Below are positions 25,675 to 34,553 of a stretch of DNA of 64,000 bases, in pieces. This stretch comes from Nocardia bovistercoris (GTDB lineage: Bacteria > Actinomycetota > Actinomycetes > Mycobacteriales > Mycobacteriaceae). The notes beneath the pieces are model-generated. The model searched no databases. It had not been told where the DNA came from and was given only the letters and a program-made list of their open reading frames with translations. The DNA lies in contig NZ_JADMLG010000022.1 of assembly GCF_015674855.1 (NCBI RefSeq), positions 1-64,000 of the forward strand, given 5' to 3'. A program made the translations under genes and the position numbers. Numbering within the stretch: the first letter of the stretch is position 1; every line of letters starts with the position of its first letter.

Positions 25675-26526
25675 TCAGTTGCCGGGTGCGGGCGCTTGGC
25701 CGCTCGGCACCGAGGCGCCGCCGGGCAGTCCGCCGCCGTTCCCGGCCAGGATCGGCGAGTCCAGTTTGCTCACCTTCCAGGTGCCGCCCTCGTTCTTCAT
25801 ATCGGCGATCAACGAGACGTACTCCGGCTGCGGAGCCGCCTGGGTGAAGTTGCCGCGTACCAGCGTGAGCGACACCAGCACCTTGGCGCTCTCGGTGTCA
25901 CCGGACTGGTATCCGCACTGCGCGTCCTCGGCCCTCGACTTGACCTGCGACTTCACCATGACTTCCTTCAAGGTGTCGGCGGCGTCGGCGAACTGCTTCA
26001 GGAATTCGCCGGTCGAGCCCGCCTTCACGGTCGTGAAGAATTCGTCGAGGTTCTGGGAGTAGTCGTAGGAGGAGACGTTGCGGCTGAACGTGCATGCCGC
26101 GTGGGTGGAGTCCTCGATCGCGGCGAGTTCGTCACCGCGCTTGTCGGCTTGGAGGTAGAAGACGACGACGGCCGTGACGGCGGCGACCAACAGGACGCCC
26201 GCCACGAACGCGGCCACAATCGGAGTGAGCCCCGCCCGCCGTGAACCGTCCGCCCGCTCCGCCTCGGCCTTTCCGGCCTCGGACTTCGCAGGCTCGGACT
26301 TTCCGTCCTCGGACTTCGTGCTCTCGGACTTCACGGCATCGGGCTTCCCCGCCCCGACCGCCGTCGCCTCCGCTTCGTCCTTCTGCGCGGATTCCCCCGA
26401 ACCTTCCTTCTTCTCCAGGCTCGGCGCGGCCTGCTCGTCGGCTATCGATTCCCCCGTGTTCGCGGCAACGTCTCCGGCCTCGGTGTTCTCGGCGTCCTTG
26501 GCGGTACCGGCGTCGTCGGTGGACAT
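25675..26526 (-). CDS. Mce-associated membrane protein (Mam)
   Basis: A 283-aa accessory protein at the end of the mce operon. A highly charged, repetitive cytoplasmic N-terminus (KSEST, KSEDG, KSEPA, KSEAG blocks, residues about 65-95) precedes one membrane helix (IVAAFVAGVLLVAAVTAVVV). A periplasmic Mam/VirB8-like domain follows, with conserved FTTVKAGSTGEFLKQF. Mam proteins are thought to stabilise or assemble Mce transporters. It lies 133 bases after mceF on the same strand and is probably transcribed with it. Only one Mam gene is present here; many mce loci carry two or more. Confidence 0.82.
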   Translation of the reverse strand: MSTDDAGTAKDAENTEAGDVAANTGESIADEQAAPSLEKKEGSGESAQKDEAEATAVGAGKPDAVKSESTKSEDGKSEPAKSEAGKAEAERADGSRRAGLTPIVAAFVAGVLLVAAVTAVVVFYLQADKRGDELAAIEDSTHAACTFSRNVSSYDYSQNLDEFFTTVKAGSTGEFLKQFADAADTLKEVMVKSQVKSRAEDAQCGYQSGDTESAKVLVSLTLVRGNFTQAAPQPEYVSLIADMKNEGGTWKVSKLDSPILAGNGGGLPGGASVPSGQAPAPGN

Positions 26527-26659
26527 CTATACAATCCTGCGCTTTCCCGGCGCGCGGACGCGCCGATATTCGGCCGACCGACCTGCACGGGCCGATCGTC
26601 TGCGGACTACCAGCGAGTATGCCCCGGCCGACGGGAGCTCCGTCGAACCGGGGTGATGC

Positions 26660-27838
26660 TCACCGCACCGGGGGCAGGGTCCGTTCCTTCGGATCCACCC
26701 CCGGCGGCATCTGCGCGCCGTTGTTCGGCACATCCGGGCGCGGCGCGTTGGCGGCGCCGCGGATCTGCTGACCGGGCGGCGGATTCACGCAGTAGTTCCA
26801 CCTCGGCATGCTGCCGTCCTTGACGGTCTCCGGGCGGTCGGGCGGCGTCTGGTAGATGCAGACCGGACGCGGCCAGATATCGGCGATCGTGTGGAACTCG
26901 TTGTCGTGCGCGGGCACGCCGACCGCCTTCAACCCGATCGCCAGCGACGGGAACAGCGCGCTCAGCGCGGGCGTGCGCAGTTGCGCGGCCTTGGTGATGG
27001 CGACGAAGTTGGTGACCAGGCTGGTGATCGGGTCGGCGGTGCGGTCGACCACGGCGCCGAGGTCGGCGAGCTGGCCGGGCGCTTTGTCGAGTACCGCCTG
27101 CAATTCGGCGTTGGCCTGGTTGAACTGGTCGAACAGCACGCCCGAGTTGCGGGTGAGGGTGGCAAGGTCGGGTTGCGCGTGCGAGGTGGTCTCGGCGATG
27201 ACCCGCAGGTTGGAGATCAGGTTGGTGGTCTGCGGCAGCAGCGAGTCGAGTCCGGCCGCGGCCAGGCTGATGCCGTTGACGAGGCCGCGCAGCTGATCCG
27301 GTCCCGCGCTCAGCGCGATATCGAGTTCGGACAGGATGACCTGGAACTTGTCCGGATCGATCTGGGCGATCAGCGCGCTGGAGTTGTCGAGCACCGACCA
27401 GATCGGGGTCGGGGTCTTGATCTTGGCCGGGTCGAAATCGATCACCGCCCCGTCCTTCAGGAACGGGCCGTCCTGGCTCGCGGGCCGGAAATCGATGTAC
27501 TGCTCGCCCGCGCCGGACAGTGCCTGCACCGAGATCGCGGTGTCGACCGGAATCGAATACTTGGAGTCGATCCGCGCGGCGACCGAGATGGACTGGCCGC
27601 GGTTGGTGAGCGTGATCGAGGTGACCTTGCCGACCCGGAAGCCGCGCAAGGTGACGTCGTTGCCGGGTTGCAGGCCGCCGGAGCGGTCCAAGTTCACGGT
27701 GACCGTGTAGTTGTCCTGCAGCGGATTCACCCGCATCACATTGACCAGCAGGTAGCTCGCGCCGACCACGAGGACCAGCACCAGGCCCGCGTTGGACCAG
27801 AAGATCTTGCTGCGCAACAACTTCCCGGCCCGGCTCAT
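26660..27838 (-). CDS. Mce family protein MceF
   Basis: A 392-aa Mce-fold subunit, last of the six. An N-terminal membrane helix (SNAGLVLVLVVGASYLLVNV) anchors it. The MlaD/Mce domain follows (DNYTVTVNLDRSGGLQPGNDVTLRGFRVGKV), then a long helical needle-forming region and a Pro-rich C-terminus. The ATG at 27838 overlaps the mceE stop by four bases, so I use it and not the much longer open frame. The MceA-F hexamer forms a channel carrying lipids or sterols across the cell envelope. Confidence 0.9.
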   Translation of the reverse strand: MSRAGKLLRSKIFWSNAGLVLVLVVGASYLLVNVMRVNPLQDNYTVTVNLDRSGGLQPGNDVTLRGFRVGKVTSITLTNRGQSISVAARIDSKYSIPVDTAISVQALSGAGEQYIDFRPASQDGPFLKDGAVIDFDPAKIKTPTPIWSVLDNSSALIAQIDPDKFQVILSELDIALSAGPDQLRGLVNGISLAAAGLDSLLPQTTNLISNLRVIAETTSHAQPDLATLTRNSGVLFDQFNQANAELQAVLDKAPGQLADLGAVVDRTADPITSLVTNFVAITKAAQLRTPALSALFPSLAIGLKAVGVPAHDNEFHTIADIWPRPVCIYQTPPDRPETVKDGSMPRWNYCVNPPPGQQIRGAANAPRPDVPNNGAQMPPGVDPKERTLPPVR

Positions 27839-28935
27839 CGGTGGCCTCCCTGCACGCGACCCTGGATGACCTGAAGCACCTGGAGGAAGCTGCCGACGAA
27901 GTCGTTCAGGTCGTTGGTGTCGAAGAACTTGCTGTTCGCCGGATCGGTGACCAGCCCCACATCCAGATTGGTCAGGATCACCGCGATCGCGAGGTTGCCG
28001 CCTTTGAAGGTCTCGTCCACCCTCGGTTTGACCTGGTGCACGTTCTCCAGTGCCCGCGCGAATCCGTCCCCGGTCGCGGCCAGCGCGTCCATGAGCTTGC
28101 GCAGGTTGTCCATCAGGCTCGCGAGCTGATCCGAGGACGTGTTCGCGTAGTCGCCGAGCGCCGCGCTGGTGACCGACACCTTGGCCAGCAGGTCGCCGAT
28201 GGCGCGATTGTTCTCCGCGATGACGCCGATCATCTGCGGCAGCGTGTCGGCGACCTGGCCGAGTTCGTCGCGCCTGGCTTCGATGGTGTTGGCCAGCGTG
28301 CTGAAATTGCCGAGCACGCTGTCGATGCGGGCGGAGTTCTCGTTGAGGCTGCCGACCACGCCGGTCATCTCGGTGATGAGGTGCGCGAGTTGCGGGCCGC
28401 GGCCGCCGACGATCGAATCCAGTTCCGCGGCGAGTCTGCTGAGGCTGGCGATACCGCCGCCGTTGAACAGCATGGACACCGAGACCAGCAGTTCCTCGAC
28501 GGTGGCGCCCGCCGAGGTCTGGTCGAGGGTGAGGGTGTCGCCGTCGGTCAGCATGGCCGTGCCGGATTCGGCCTTCGGTTTGGAGATGGCCACGAAGACG
28601 TCGCCGAGCGGGGTCGCCTGCCGCAGTTCCGCCGTGCTGCCCTTGGGCAATTCGATGTCGCGGCTGATGGACATGTCGACGACGGCCTGGAAGTTCTTGG
28701 TGGTGATGCCGGTGACGACGCCGACATCGGAACCGCCGATCTTGACCTTGGCCTGGTCGGGCAGGTTCAGCGCGTTCTCGAAAACCGCGTGCAGCGTATA
28801 GGTTTCGCCGGACTGCCCCGGCGCGGGCAGCGGCAGCGATTCGACGGTCAACCCGCATCCGGAAGTGACGGCGACCGTCGCGACTGCGGTCGCCGCGAGT
28901 AACGCCCTGCGCGCCTTCGTCATCCGTTGGCTCAT
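27835..28935 (-). CDS. Mce family lipoprotein MceE (LprK-like)
   Basis: A 366-aa Mce subunit with a lipoprotein signal (LLAATAVATVAVTSGC, lipid-modified Cys near residue 27), as expected for the MceE position. The Mce domain (TYTLHAVFENALNLPDQAKVKIGG) and a helical C-terminal region follow. ATGA overlap with mceD sets the start at 28935; an internal ATG four codons later is also possible. It is part of the polycistronic mce operon. Confidence 0.9.
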   Translation of the reverse strand: MSQRMTKARRALLAATAVATVAVTSGCGLTVESLPLPAPGQSGETYTLHAVFENALNLPDQAKVKIGGSDVGVVTGITTKNFQAVVDMSISRDIELPKGSTAELRQATPLGDVFVAISKPKAESGTAMLTDGDTLTLDQTSAGATVEELLVSVSMLFNGGGIASLSRLAAELDSIVGGRGPQLAHLITEMTGVVGSLNENSARIDSVLGNFSTLANTIEARRDELGQVADTLPQMIGVIAENNRAIGDLLAKVSVTSAALGDYANTSSDQLASLMDNLRKLMDALAATGDGFARALENVHQVKPRVDETFKGGNLAIAVILTNLDVGLVTDPANSKFFDTNDLNDFVGSFLQVLQVIQGRVQGGHR

Positions 28936-30071
28936 TTCGTCAGTCCGAGCAGTGCGGCGGTCAGACCGTAGTCGGGACCGAAGTCCTGCATGTTGCCGGT
29001 GCGGCAGCCGTCGGACCGCATCTGGATGCGTTCGCAGAACAGGCTGATCAGTTCGCCGCTGAGCACGGTGCCGATGACCGCGTGCAGACGCAGGAACCCG
29101 CCCTCGTAGTTCATCGAGCGGTCGATGTTCTGCAACAGCATCGGCGCGACGTCGACGACCTCGGTGAGGCCGAAGGCATTGGCGCGCAACTGGTTCGTCA
29201 CATTCGTCAAGCCGGTGAGGGTGCCAGACAGTTGGTCCTGGTATTCGACGAACGCCGAACTGGTGTTGTTCAGGAAGTCGTTGAGCTGCTGCAGCGTGGC
29301 CTGCAAACCGGGCGCCTGCTCGGCGAGCAGACCGGTCATCTGGGTCACCCGGTTGCTGAAATCGCGCACGGACTGGTCGTTCTCGGCCAGCATCGTGGTG
29401 AGCTCGTTCAGTTTGATGATGATGTTGGAGATGGCGTCCTTGTTGTCGATGCCGACCTTCAACGCACCCGAGAGCGCGTTGAGGGTGTCGCGCATCTTCG
29501 CGCCCTGGCCGTCGAGCATCGGATACAGCACCCGGCCCGACAGCGGCCCGAGACCTTCCTGTCCCGGTTCGGGTTTGAGGGCGGCCGCGAACTGGTCGAT
29601 GGTCTTGATCATGGTGTCGAGCTCGACCGGGGTCCTGGTGCGCCGCAGCGGCAGGTGTTCGCCGTCCGCGAGGGTCGGGCCCTCGCTGTAGACGGGGGTG
29701 AGCTCGATATGGCGGTCGGTCACGATGGAGGGGGAGACGATCGCGGCGACGGCGTCGGCGGGGATCTTCACATCGCCGTCGATCGACATGTGCACCTCGA
29801 TGAAGGTGCCTTTGGGCACGATCTTGTCGACCTTGCCGACCTCGAGCCCGAGGACGGTGATCGGGTTGCCCTCGTACATGCCCGCGATGTTCTCGAAGTC
29901 GGCGGTGATGCGCGTGGTGTTGCCCAGCGCGTCGTTCACCGAACCGGGCAGCAGCGAACAGCTCGCCACCGCGAGCGCGGTCGCGCCGACCATGACCGCC
30001 CGGCGCAGTGTGCGCGGCACGCGCAGTGTGCTCAGTGTGCGCAGCGATGACGCCTTCATGTTCCTGCTCAT
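28932..30071 (-). CDS. Mce family protein MceD, with a lipobox
   Basis: A 379-aa Mce subunit. The ATG at 30071 overlaps the mceC stop, so the longer frame is rejected. Unlike the usual single-helix anchor, the N-terminus reads as a lipoprotein signal (VMVGATALAVASC, Cys near residue 37). The Mce domain (ITADFENIAGMYEGNPITVL) and helical region follow; the C-terminus holds two cysteines in LFCERIQMRSDGC. The lipobox suggests two lipid-anchored subunits in this complex. Confidence 0.88.
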   Translation of the reverse strand: MSRNMKASSLRTLSTLRVPRTLRRAVMVGATALAVASCSLLPGSVNDALGNTTRITADFENIAGMYEGNPITVLGLEVGKVDKIVPKGTFIEVHMSIDGDVKIPADAVAAIVSPSIVTDRHIELTPVYSEGPTLADGEHLPLRRTRTPVELDTMIKTIDQFAAALKPEPGQEGLGPLSGRVLYPMLDGQGAKMRDTLNALSGALKVGIDNKDAISNIIIKLNELTTMLAENDQSVRDFSNRVTQMTGLLAEQAPGLQATLQQLNDFLNNTSSAFVEYQDQLSGTLTGLTNVTNQLRANAFGLTEVVDVAPMLLQNIDRSMNYEGGFLRLHAVIGTVLSGELISLFCERIQMRSDGCRTGNMQDFGPDYGLTAALLGLTK

Positions 30072-31063
30072 TTCTGGCACCCCTGCGCGACGTCGGCGAA
30101 GCACAACCAGTTGTCCGGGAAAAGCCACGGCAGACCCGCCTCGGCGTAGTTGCCGTTGCCCCAGGTGTTGGCCAGGTAACGGACCGACGGCGGCAGGATC
30201 GAGTACAGCCGGTCGAGGTTCTCCTTGTTCTTCTGGAGTCCCTCGCCGATCGTGTTGAGCTGGGTGAGCGTCGGGCCGAGTTGGCCGTCGTTCTGGGCGC
30301 CGATCTCCTGCAACTGCCTGGTCAAGGTGGCGACGCCGTCGAGCAGTTGCCGCAGCAACTCCTGCCGCTGCATCACCCGGTTGGCGATCGCTTCACCCTG
30401 GGTGATCACCAGCAGCACGCTGTTGCGATTGTCGGCGAGCAACTGGGTGACCTTGTTCATGTCCTTGAGCAGCGAGTCCACGTCGGCCTTGCGCGCGTCG
30501 ATGACCTTGGCCAGCGCGCCGACACTGTCGAGGGCCTGGGCGACCAGCTGCGGGGAATCGCCGAGCTGCTGGTTGACCAGGTTGAGCGATTCGGCCAGCT
30601 TGCCGGTGTCGAGTTGCTCGAACTTCGGGGTGCCGATCTGCACCACGTCGGCCAGGTTGTATGGAACGGCGGTGTTGGCCAACGGAATCCGGTTGTCCTT
30701 CAACCCCGACCCGTCGCCCGGCTCCAGATCGACGTAGCGGGCGCCGAGCAGGGTGGCCATCTTGATCGACGCGCGGGCATCGGAGCCGAGCTTCACGTTC
30801 CGATCGACATTGAGGGTCAACAGCACGTGCGTGCCCTCGATCTTCGCGCCCGACACCGTGCCGACCGGCACGCCAGACACATCGACCTTGTCGCCGACCT
30901 TGATGCCCGCGGCCTGCACGAACTCCGCTTTCACGGTCTGGTCGCCGATGCCGAGCATCCGGAACACGCTGGAGATCACCAGCATGATCACGATGAAGAT
31001 CGCGCCGACGACGCCGAGCCAGAAGTACTTGTTGTTCTCGAAGCGCTGCTTGAGTGTCGTCAT
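30068..31063 (-). CDS. Mce family protein MceC
   Basis: A 331-aa Mce subunit: short basic N-terminus, one membrane helix (FWLGVVGAIFIVIMLVISSV), Mce domain (KAEFVQAAGIKVGDKVDVSG) and a coiled needle region. I start at the ATG at 31063 (MTTLKQRFENNKY), whose first base is the last base of the mceB stop. The longer frame upstream lies inside mceB. Confidence 0.9.
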   Translation of the reverse strand: MTTLKQRFENNKYFWLGVVGAIFIVIMLVISSVFRMLGIGDQTVKAEFVQAAGIKVGDKVDVSGVPVGTVSGAKIEGTHVLLTLNVDRNVKLGSDARASIKMATLLGARYVDLEPGDGSGLKDNRIPLANTAVPYNLADVVQIGTPKFEQLDTGKLAESLNLVNQQLGDSPQLVAQALDSVGALAKVIDARKADVDSLLKDMNKVTQLLADNRNSVLLVITQGEAIANRVMQRQELLRQLLDGVATLTRQLQEIGAQNDGQLGPTLTQLNTIGEGLQKNKENLDRLYSILPPSVRYLANTWGNGNYAEAGLPWLFPDNWLCFADVAQGCQK

Positions 31064-32088
31064 CAGCGGCACACCGCCGAATGCGAGTTGCCGCCGATCT
31101 GGGTGAGGATGCCGCGCGGGAAGAGCACGCCGTAGAGCGAGATGTCGAGGCTGCACGCGTAGGCGTTGGCCCAACTGCCCTGCGAGGTGAACTCGCCCGC
31201 CGCGGCCAGGATCGCGGGCAGGTCGACCGCGGCCTGATCGAGCTGCGGGCCGGTGGCGATGAGCAGGCTGAGCGCCGCCGCCGTCGAATCCTGGGTGGTC
31301 TTGAGTTTGGGCTGGATCTTGCCGACCATGTCGACCAGCGACGTGGTCGCGGTCGCGATCTGCTCGGTCGACTGCTGCAGGGACTGGCCCTGCTCGTACA
31401 GTCCGCCGATCAACGCTCTGGTCTGGGTGATCAGCGTCTCCAACTCGTCACCTCGCTTCGCCAATCCGGCCATCACGCCGGACAGATTGGTGATCACATC
31501 GGTCAGGATCGCGTCGCGGCGCTGGAAGTCCGTCGCCAGCGTCGCGGCCTGGGTGATGAACGCGCTCAACGAGACCCCGTCACCCTGCAATGCCTGGATG
31601 AAGGTCTCCGACAGGCGGTTCACCTGGTCGGGCTGGAGCACCTGGAACAACGGCTGGAATCCGTTGAGCAGTGCCGAGATGTCGAAGGACGGCTCGGTGC
31701 GCTCGAGCGGGATCGACGCGTTGTTCTTCAGCGGCGCGGAACTGGCCGCCTTGCCCGGCGCCAACGCGACATAGCGCTGGCCGATCAGGTTCTGATAGCG
31801 GACCAGGGCCTTGGTGTCGTCGTACAGGGTCTGGTCGCTCTGCACGATGAAGGTGACCTTGGCGTCGTTGCGGGTGTCGAGTTCGATCTTCTCGACCTTG
31901 CCGACGCGAACGCCCGCCATGCGCACGTCGTCGCCTTCACGCAGGCCGAGCACATCGCTGAAGGTCGCCGAATAGGTCTTGGTCTCCCCGGCGACGATGC
32001 GCGCCAATGTATTCCAGACCAGCACGGTGACCAGGACCGAGACCAGCGCGAAGATGCTGAAACCGATCAGCGGTTTGCGAATGCTCAT
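31063..32088 (-). CDS. Mce family protein MceB
   Basis: A 341-aa Mce subunit. The N-terminal membrane helix (LIGFSIFALVSVLVTVLVW) is followed by the Mce domain (TYSATFSDVLGLREGDDVRM) with the RVGKVEKIEL strand, then a long helical segment rich in Gln/Thr. It overlaps mceA by four bases and mceC by one. Confidence 0.92.
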   Translation of the reverse strand: MSIRKPLIGFSIFALVSVLVTVLVWNTLARIVAGETKTYSATFSDVLGLREGDDVRMAGVRVGKVEKIELDTRNDAKVTFIVQSDQTLYDDTKALVRYQNLIGQRYVALAPGKAASSAPLKNNASIPLERTEPSFDISALLNGFQPLFQVLQPDQVNRLSETFIQALQGDGVSLSAFITQAATLATDFQRRDAILTDVITNLSGVMAGLAKRGDELETLITQTRALIGGLYEQGQSLQQSTEQIATATTSLVDMVGKIQPKLKTTQDSTAAALSLLIATGPQLDQAAVDLPAILAAAGEFTSQGSWANAYACSLDISLYGVLFPRGILTQIGGNSHSAVCR

Positions 32089-33617
32089 CGGCCGCCTCCG
32101 GTTTCGGTCACTTGCAGGGTGCCGTTCGCCAGCACCGAACTCAGCAGCAGATATTCGGCGGTGGTCGGTTTGCGGCCGAGCAGTTGCGCCATCGCGTCCT
32201 TACCTGCGTAGGAGATCGGTGCGGCGGCGGGTTTGGTCTGCGCGCCCGCGGCGGGCTGCGGTCCGCCCGCCGGTTGCTGTCCGCCCGCAGGTTGGGTTCC
32301 GTCGGCGGGTTGTTGGGTTCCGCCCGCGGGCTGTGGTCCGCCGAGGAGCGGCGGCAGCTGCGGGAACATGCCTTCCAGCGGCGTGCCCGCGAACGGCTTC
32401 GGCGCGTCGGACTCGGCGGGCACCGGGATCGCGGTGGTGGTCAGACCGGGCAGCATCGGCAGGCCCGCCATCGGAACCAGTGGCGGCAACCCCTGCGCGG
32501 AATCGAGCTTGCGCGGGCGCAACTTCTCCGGCAGCGGCGGGATCTCCGCGACGGCGGGCGCGGTGAAGCAACTCGGACCGGCCAGGTCGCCGTAGCGCGG
32601 GCAGTCGGCGACGGTGTTCGGCTTGTACGGGGTGAGGGTCAGGCCGAGGTTCCACACCATCTGCCTTTTCGGACCCCAGGTGAACACTGTGTTCAGCTTG
32701 GCGGCGGTCTCCCCGAGATTGAAGATCGACTGCGTGATCGACGCCGGGTCCGAGGCCATCGCGCCGATGGTGGCGTTCGTCCCCGCGGTGACTTCCTTGC
32801 CCGCGTCGGGATTGCGCGCGAACAGGTCGTTGACGGTGTCGACCGTGCTGCTCGCGCCGGTCAGCAGTTGCACGAACTGGGCGCGCTTGTCGACGATCGT
32901 GTTCGCGGTCTCAACCGAACTGCCGACCACGTCGATCAGTTCGGGAGCCGACCGGTTGAGCGCGTACAGCGAGGTCGAGAAATCGCCGAGCAGTACGCCG
33001 AGGTCGGGAATGGACTGGTCGACGGCGAGCAGCCAGCGGTCCAGGCGTTCGATGGTCGAACCCGGCATCCGGCCGCTGCCGTCCAACGCCTGCGACAGGG
33101 TGCCGAGCACCCGGCCGAACTGGACCGGATCGATCTTGTCGAACACCTTCTGCACGGCGGTCAAGGTGTCCTGTAGCGCGATGGTGCCCTGGCTGCGATC
33201 CTCCTCGATCACCGAACCCTCGTGCAGATACTGGTCGGCGGCGCCGTTGAAGACCAACTCCACCGAGGTGACCGCGAACAGGTTGCTCGGCACCACCCGG
33301 GCGGTGACATTGGCCGGGATATCGCCCGCGAACTCGGGTTTCAGCTCGATGCCGACCTTCTGGAGCTCACCCTTCGCGGCGACCTCGACCTGGTCGACGG
33401 TGCCGACCAGCACGCCGCGGAATTTGACGTCGGCATCGGAGGGCAGTCCGTCACCGGTGGTGGTGAGGTTGGCGGTCACCCTGACCTTCGGCACGAAATA
33501 GCCCTGATAGCGCGCGTACAGGAAGCCGAAGACGATCGCGAGCACCACGAGCCCGCTCACACCGGCGATCATCAACTGCCGCTGGGTGGGTCCGCGCCCA
33601 CTCGGATCCAGAATCAT
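32085..33617 (-). CDS. Mce family protein MceA with a Pro/Gly/Gln-rich tail
   Basis: A 510-aa first Mce subunit. One membrane helix (IAGVSGLVVLAIVFGFLYA) precedes the Mce domain (KVRVTANLTTTGDGLPSDADVKFRG). The C-terminal 120 residues are Pro-rich and contain QPAGG/QPADG repeats (about residues 425-460), absent from shorter MceA homologues. The ATG at 33617 has no good ribosome binding site. A ten-codon frame (33646-33614) ends across it and could couple translation. I do not assign an mce number, because no cholesterol or fatty-acid catabolic genes adjoin. Confidence 0.9.
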   Translation of the reverse strand: MILDPSGRGPTQRQLMIAGVSGLVVLAIVFGFLYARYQGYFVPKVRVTANLTTTGDGLPSDADVKFRGVLVGTVDQVEVAAKGELQKVGIELKPEFAGDIPANVTARVVPSNLFAVTSVELVFNGAADQYLHEGSVIEEDRSQGTIALQDTLTAVQKVFDKIDPVQFGRVLGTLSQALDGSGRMPGSTIERLDRWLLAVDQSIPDLGVLLGDFSTSLYALNRSAPELIDVVGSSVETANTIVDKRAQFVQLLTGASSTVDTVNDLFARNPDAGKEVTAGTNATIGAMASDPASITQSIFNLGETAAKLNTVFTWGPKRQMVWNLGLTLTPYKPNTVADCPRYGDLAGPSCFTAPAVAEIPPLPEKLRPRKLDSAQGLPPLVPMAGLPMLPGLTTTAIPVPAESDAPKPFAGTPLEGMFPQLPPLLGGPQPAGGTQQPADGTQPAGGQQPAGGPQPAAGAQTKPAAAPISYAGKDAMAQLLGRKPTTAEYLLLSSVLANGTLQVTETGGGR

Positions 33618-33639
33618 CGCCGCGTTTCCGTCGTCGGGT

Positions 33640-33693
33640 CCGTCATCGCCGCATCACCCCTCGTCGCCGTCCCCGTCATCGCCGCATCACCCC
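33640..33693. repeat. 21-bp direct repeat between yrbEB and mceA
   Basis: A 21-base word beginning CCGTCATCGCCGCATC occurs at 33640-33660 and again at 33673-33693, a 33-bp period. The second copy covers the yrbEB stop codon. The 69-bp gap is the only real break between the core genes of the operon and looks like a local duplication. Confidence 0.8.
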
Positions 33694-34550
33694 GAGATCC
33701 TGATGCCGGGGTTCACGCCCCAGATCGCCAACGTCATGAACAGATCGGCGAAAACGACCAGGATGATGCACATCTTGATCGCCCGCCCGGCCGCGACGCC
33801 GACGCCCTCCGGGCCACCCGAGGCGAAGAAGCCGTAGTAGCACTGGATGAACGTGGTGATCGCGACGAACACGATCGCCTTGAGCAGCGAATACAGCACG
33901 TCGGTCGGCACCAGGAATTGGTAGAAGTAGTGCTGGTAGGTGCCCGACGCGGTGCCGCCGATCAACTGCACGGTCACCGAGCAGGAGATGTAGGCCATCG
34001 CGAGGCCGAGGCAGTACAGCGGCACGATGGCGACGACCGCCGCGAAGATCCTGGTGCTGACCAGGTACGGCAGCGGCCGGATGGCGATGGATTCGAGCGC
34101 GTCGATCTCCTCGGAGATGCGCATGGCGCCCAGTTGCGCGGTGAAGCGACAGCCCGCCTGCGCGGCGAAGGCCAGCGCCGCGAGCAGCGGGCCGAGTTCG
34201 CGGGTGGTGGCGAAGGCGGAGATGGCGCCGGTGATCGGACTCAGGCCGAGCAGGTTCAGCGAGGTGTGGCCCTGGATGCCGACGGTCATGCCGCCGAACG
34301 CGCTCAGGATGACGACGACGCCGATGGTGCCACCGCCGACGATGAGGTTGCCGTTTCCCCACGTGACGTCGGAGAGCAGCCGCCACACTTCCTTCGGGTA
34401 CTGCCGCAGCGCCAGCGGGATCGAGCCGAGCGAGCGCAGGAAGAAGAAGACCTGGTGGCCGAGCCTGGTGAGCATGTCCACCGGCGCGTTCACGGTGCGC
34501 TTGAGCATGTTGATCGGCCGCAGCAGCGGCGGAACGTAAGTCGACGACAC
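33687..34550 (-). CDS. YrbE/MlaE-type ABC permease, second of pair
   Basis: A 287-aa integral membrane permease (MlaE family) that with the other YrbE forms the membrane part of the Mce transporter. The family core is ATTRELGPLLAALAFAAQAGCRFTAQLGAMRISEEIDALESI at about residues 115-155, with five to six hydrophobic helices. It starts four bases after the yrbEA stop. The matching ATPase (MceG) is not in this window, as usual for mce loci. Confidence 0.92.
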   Translation of the reverse strand: MSSTYVPPLLRPINMLKRTVNAPVDMLTRLGHQVFFFLRSLGSIPLALRQYPKEVWRLLSDVTWGNGNLIVGGGTIGVVVILSAFGGMTVGIQGHTSLNLLGLSPITGAISAFATTRELGPLLAALAFAAQAGCRFTAQLGAMRISEEIDALESIAIRPLPYLVSTRIFAAVVAIVPLYCLGLAMAYISCSVTVQLIGGTASGTYQHYFYQFLVPTDVLYSLLKAIVFVAITTFIQCYYGFFASGGPEGVGVAAGRAIKMCIILVVFADLFMTLAIWGVNPGIRISG

Positions 34551-34553
34551 GGC

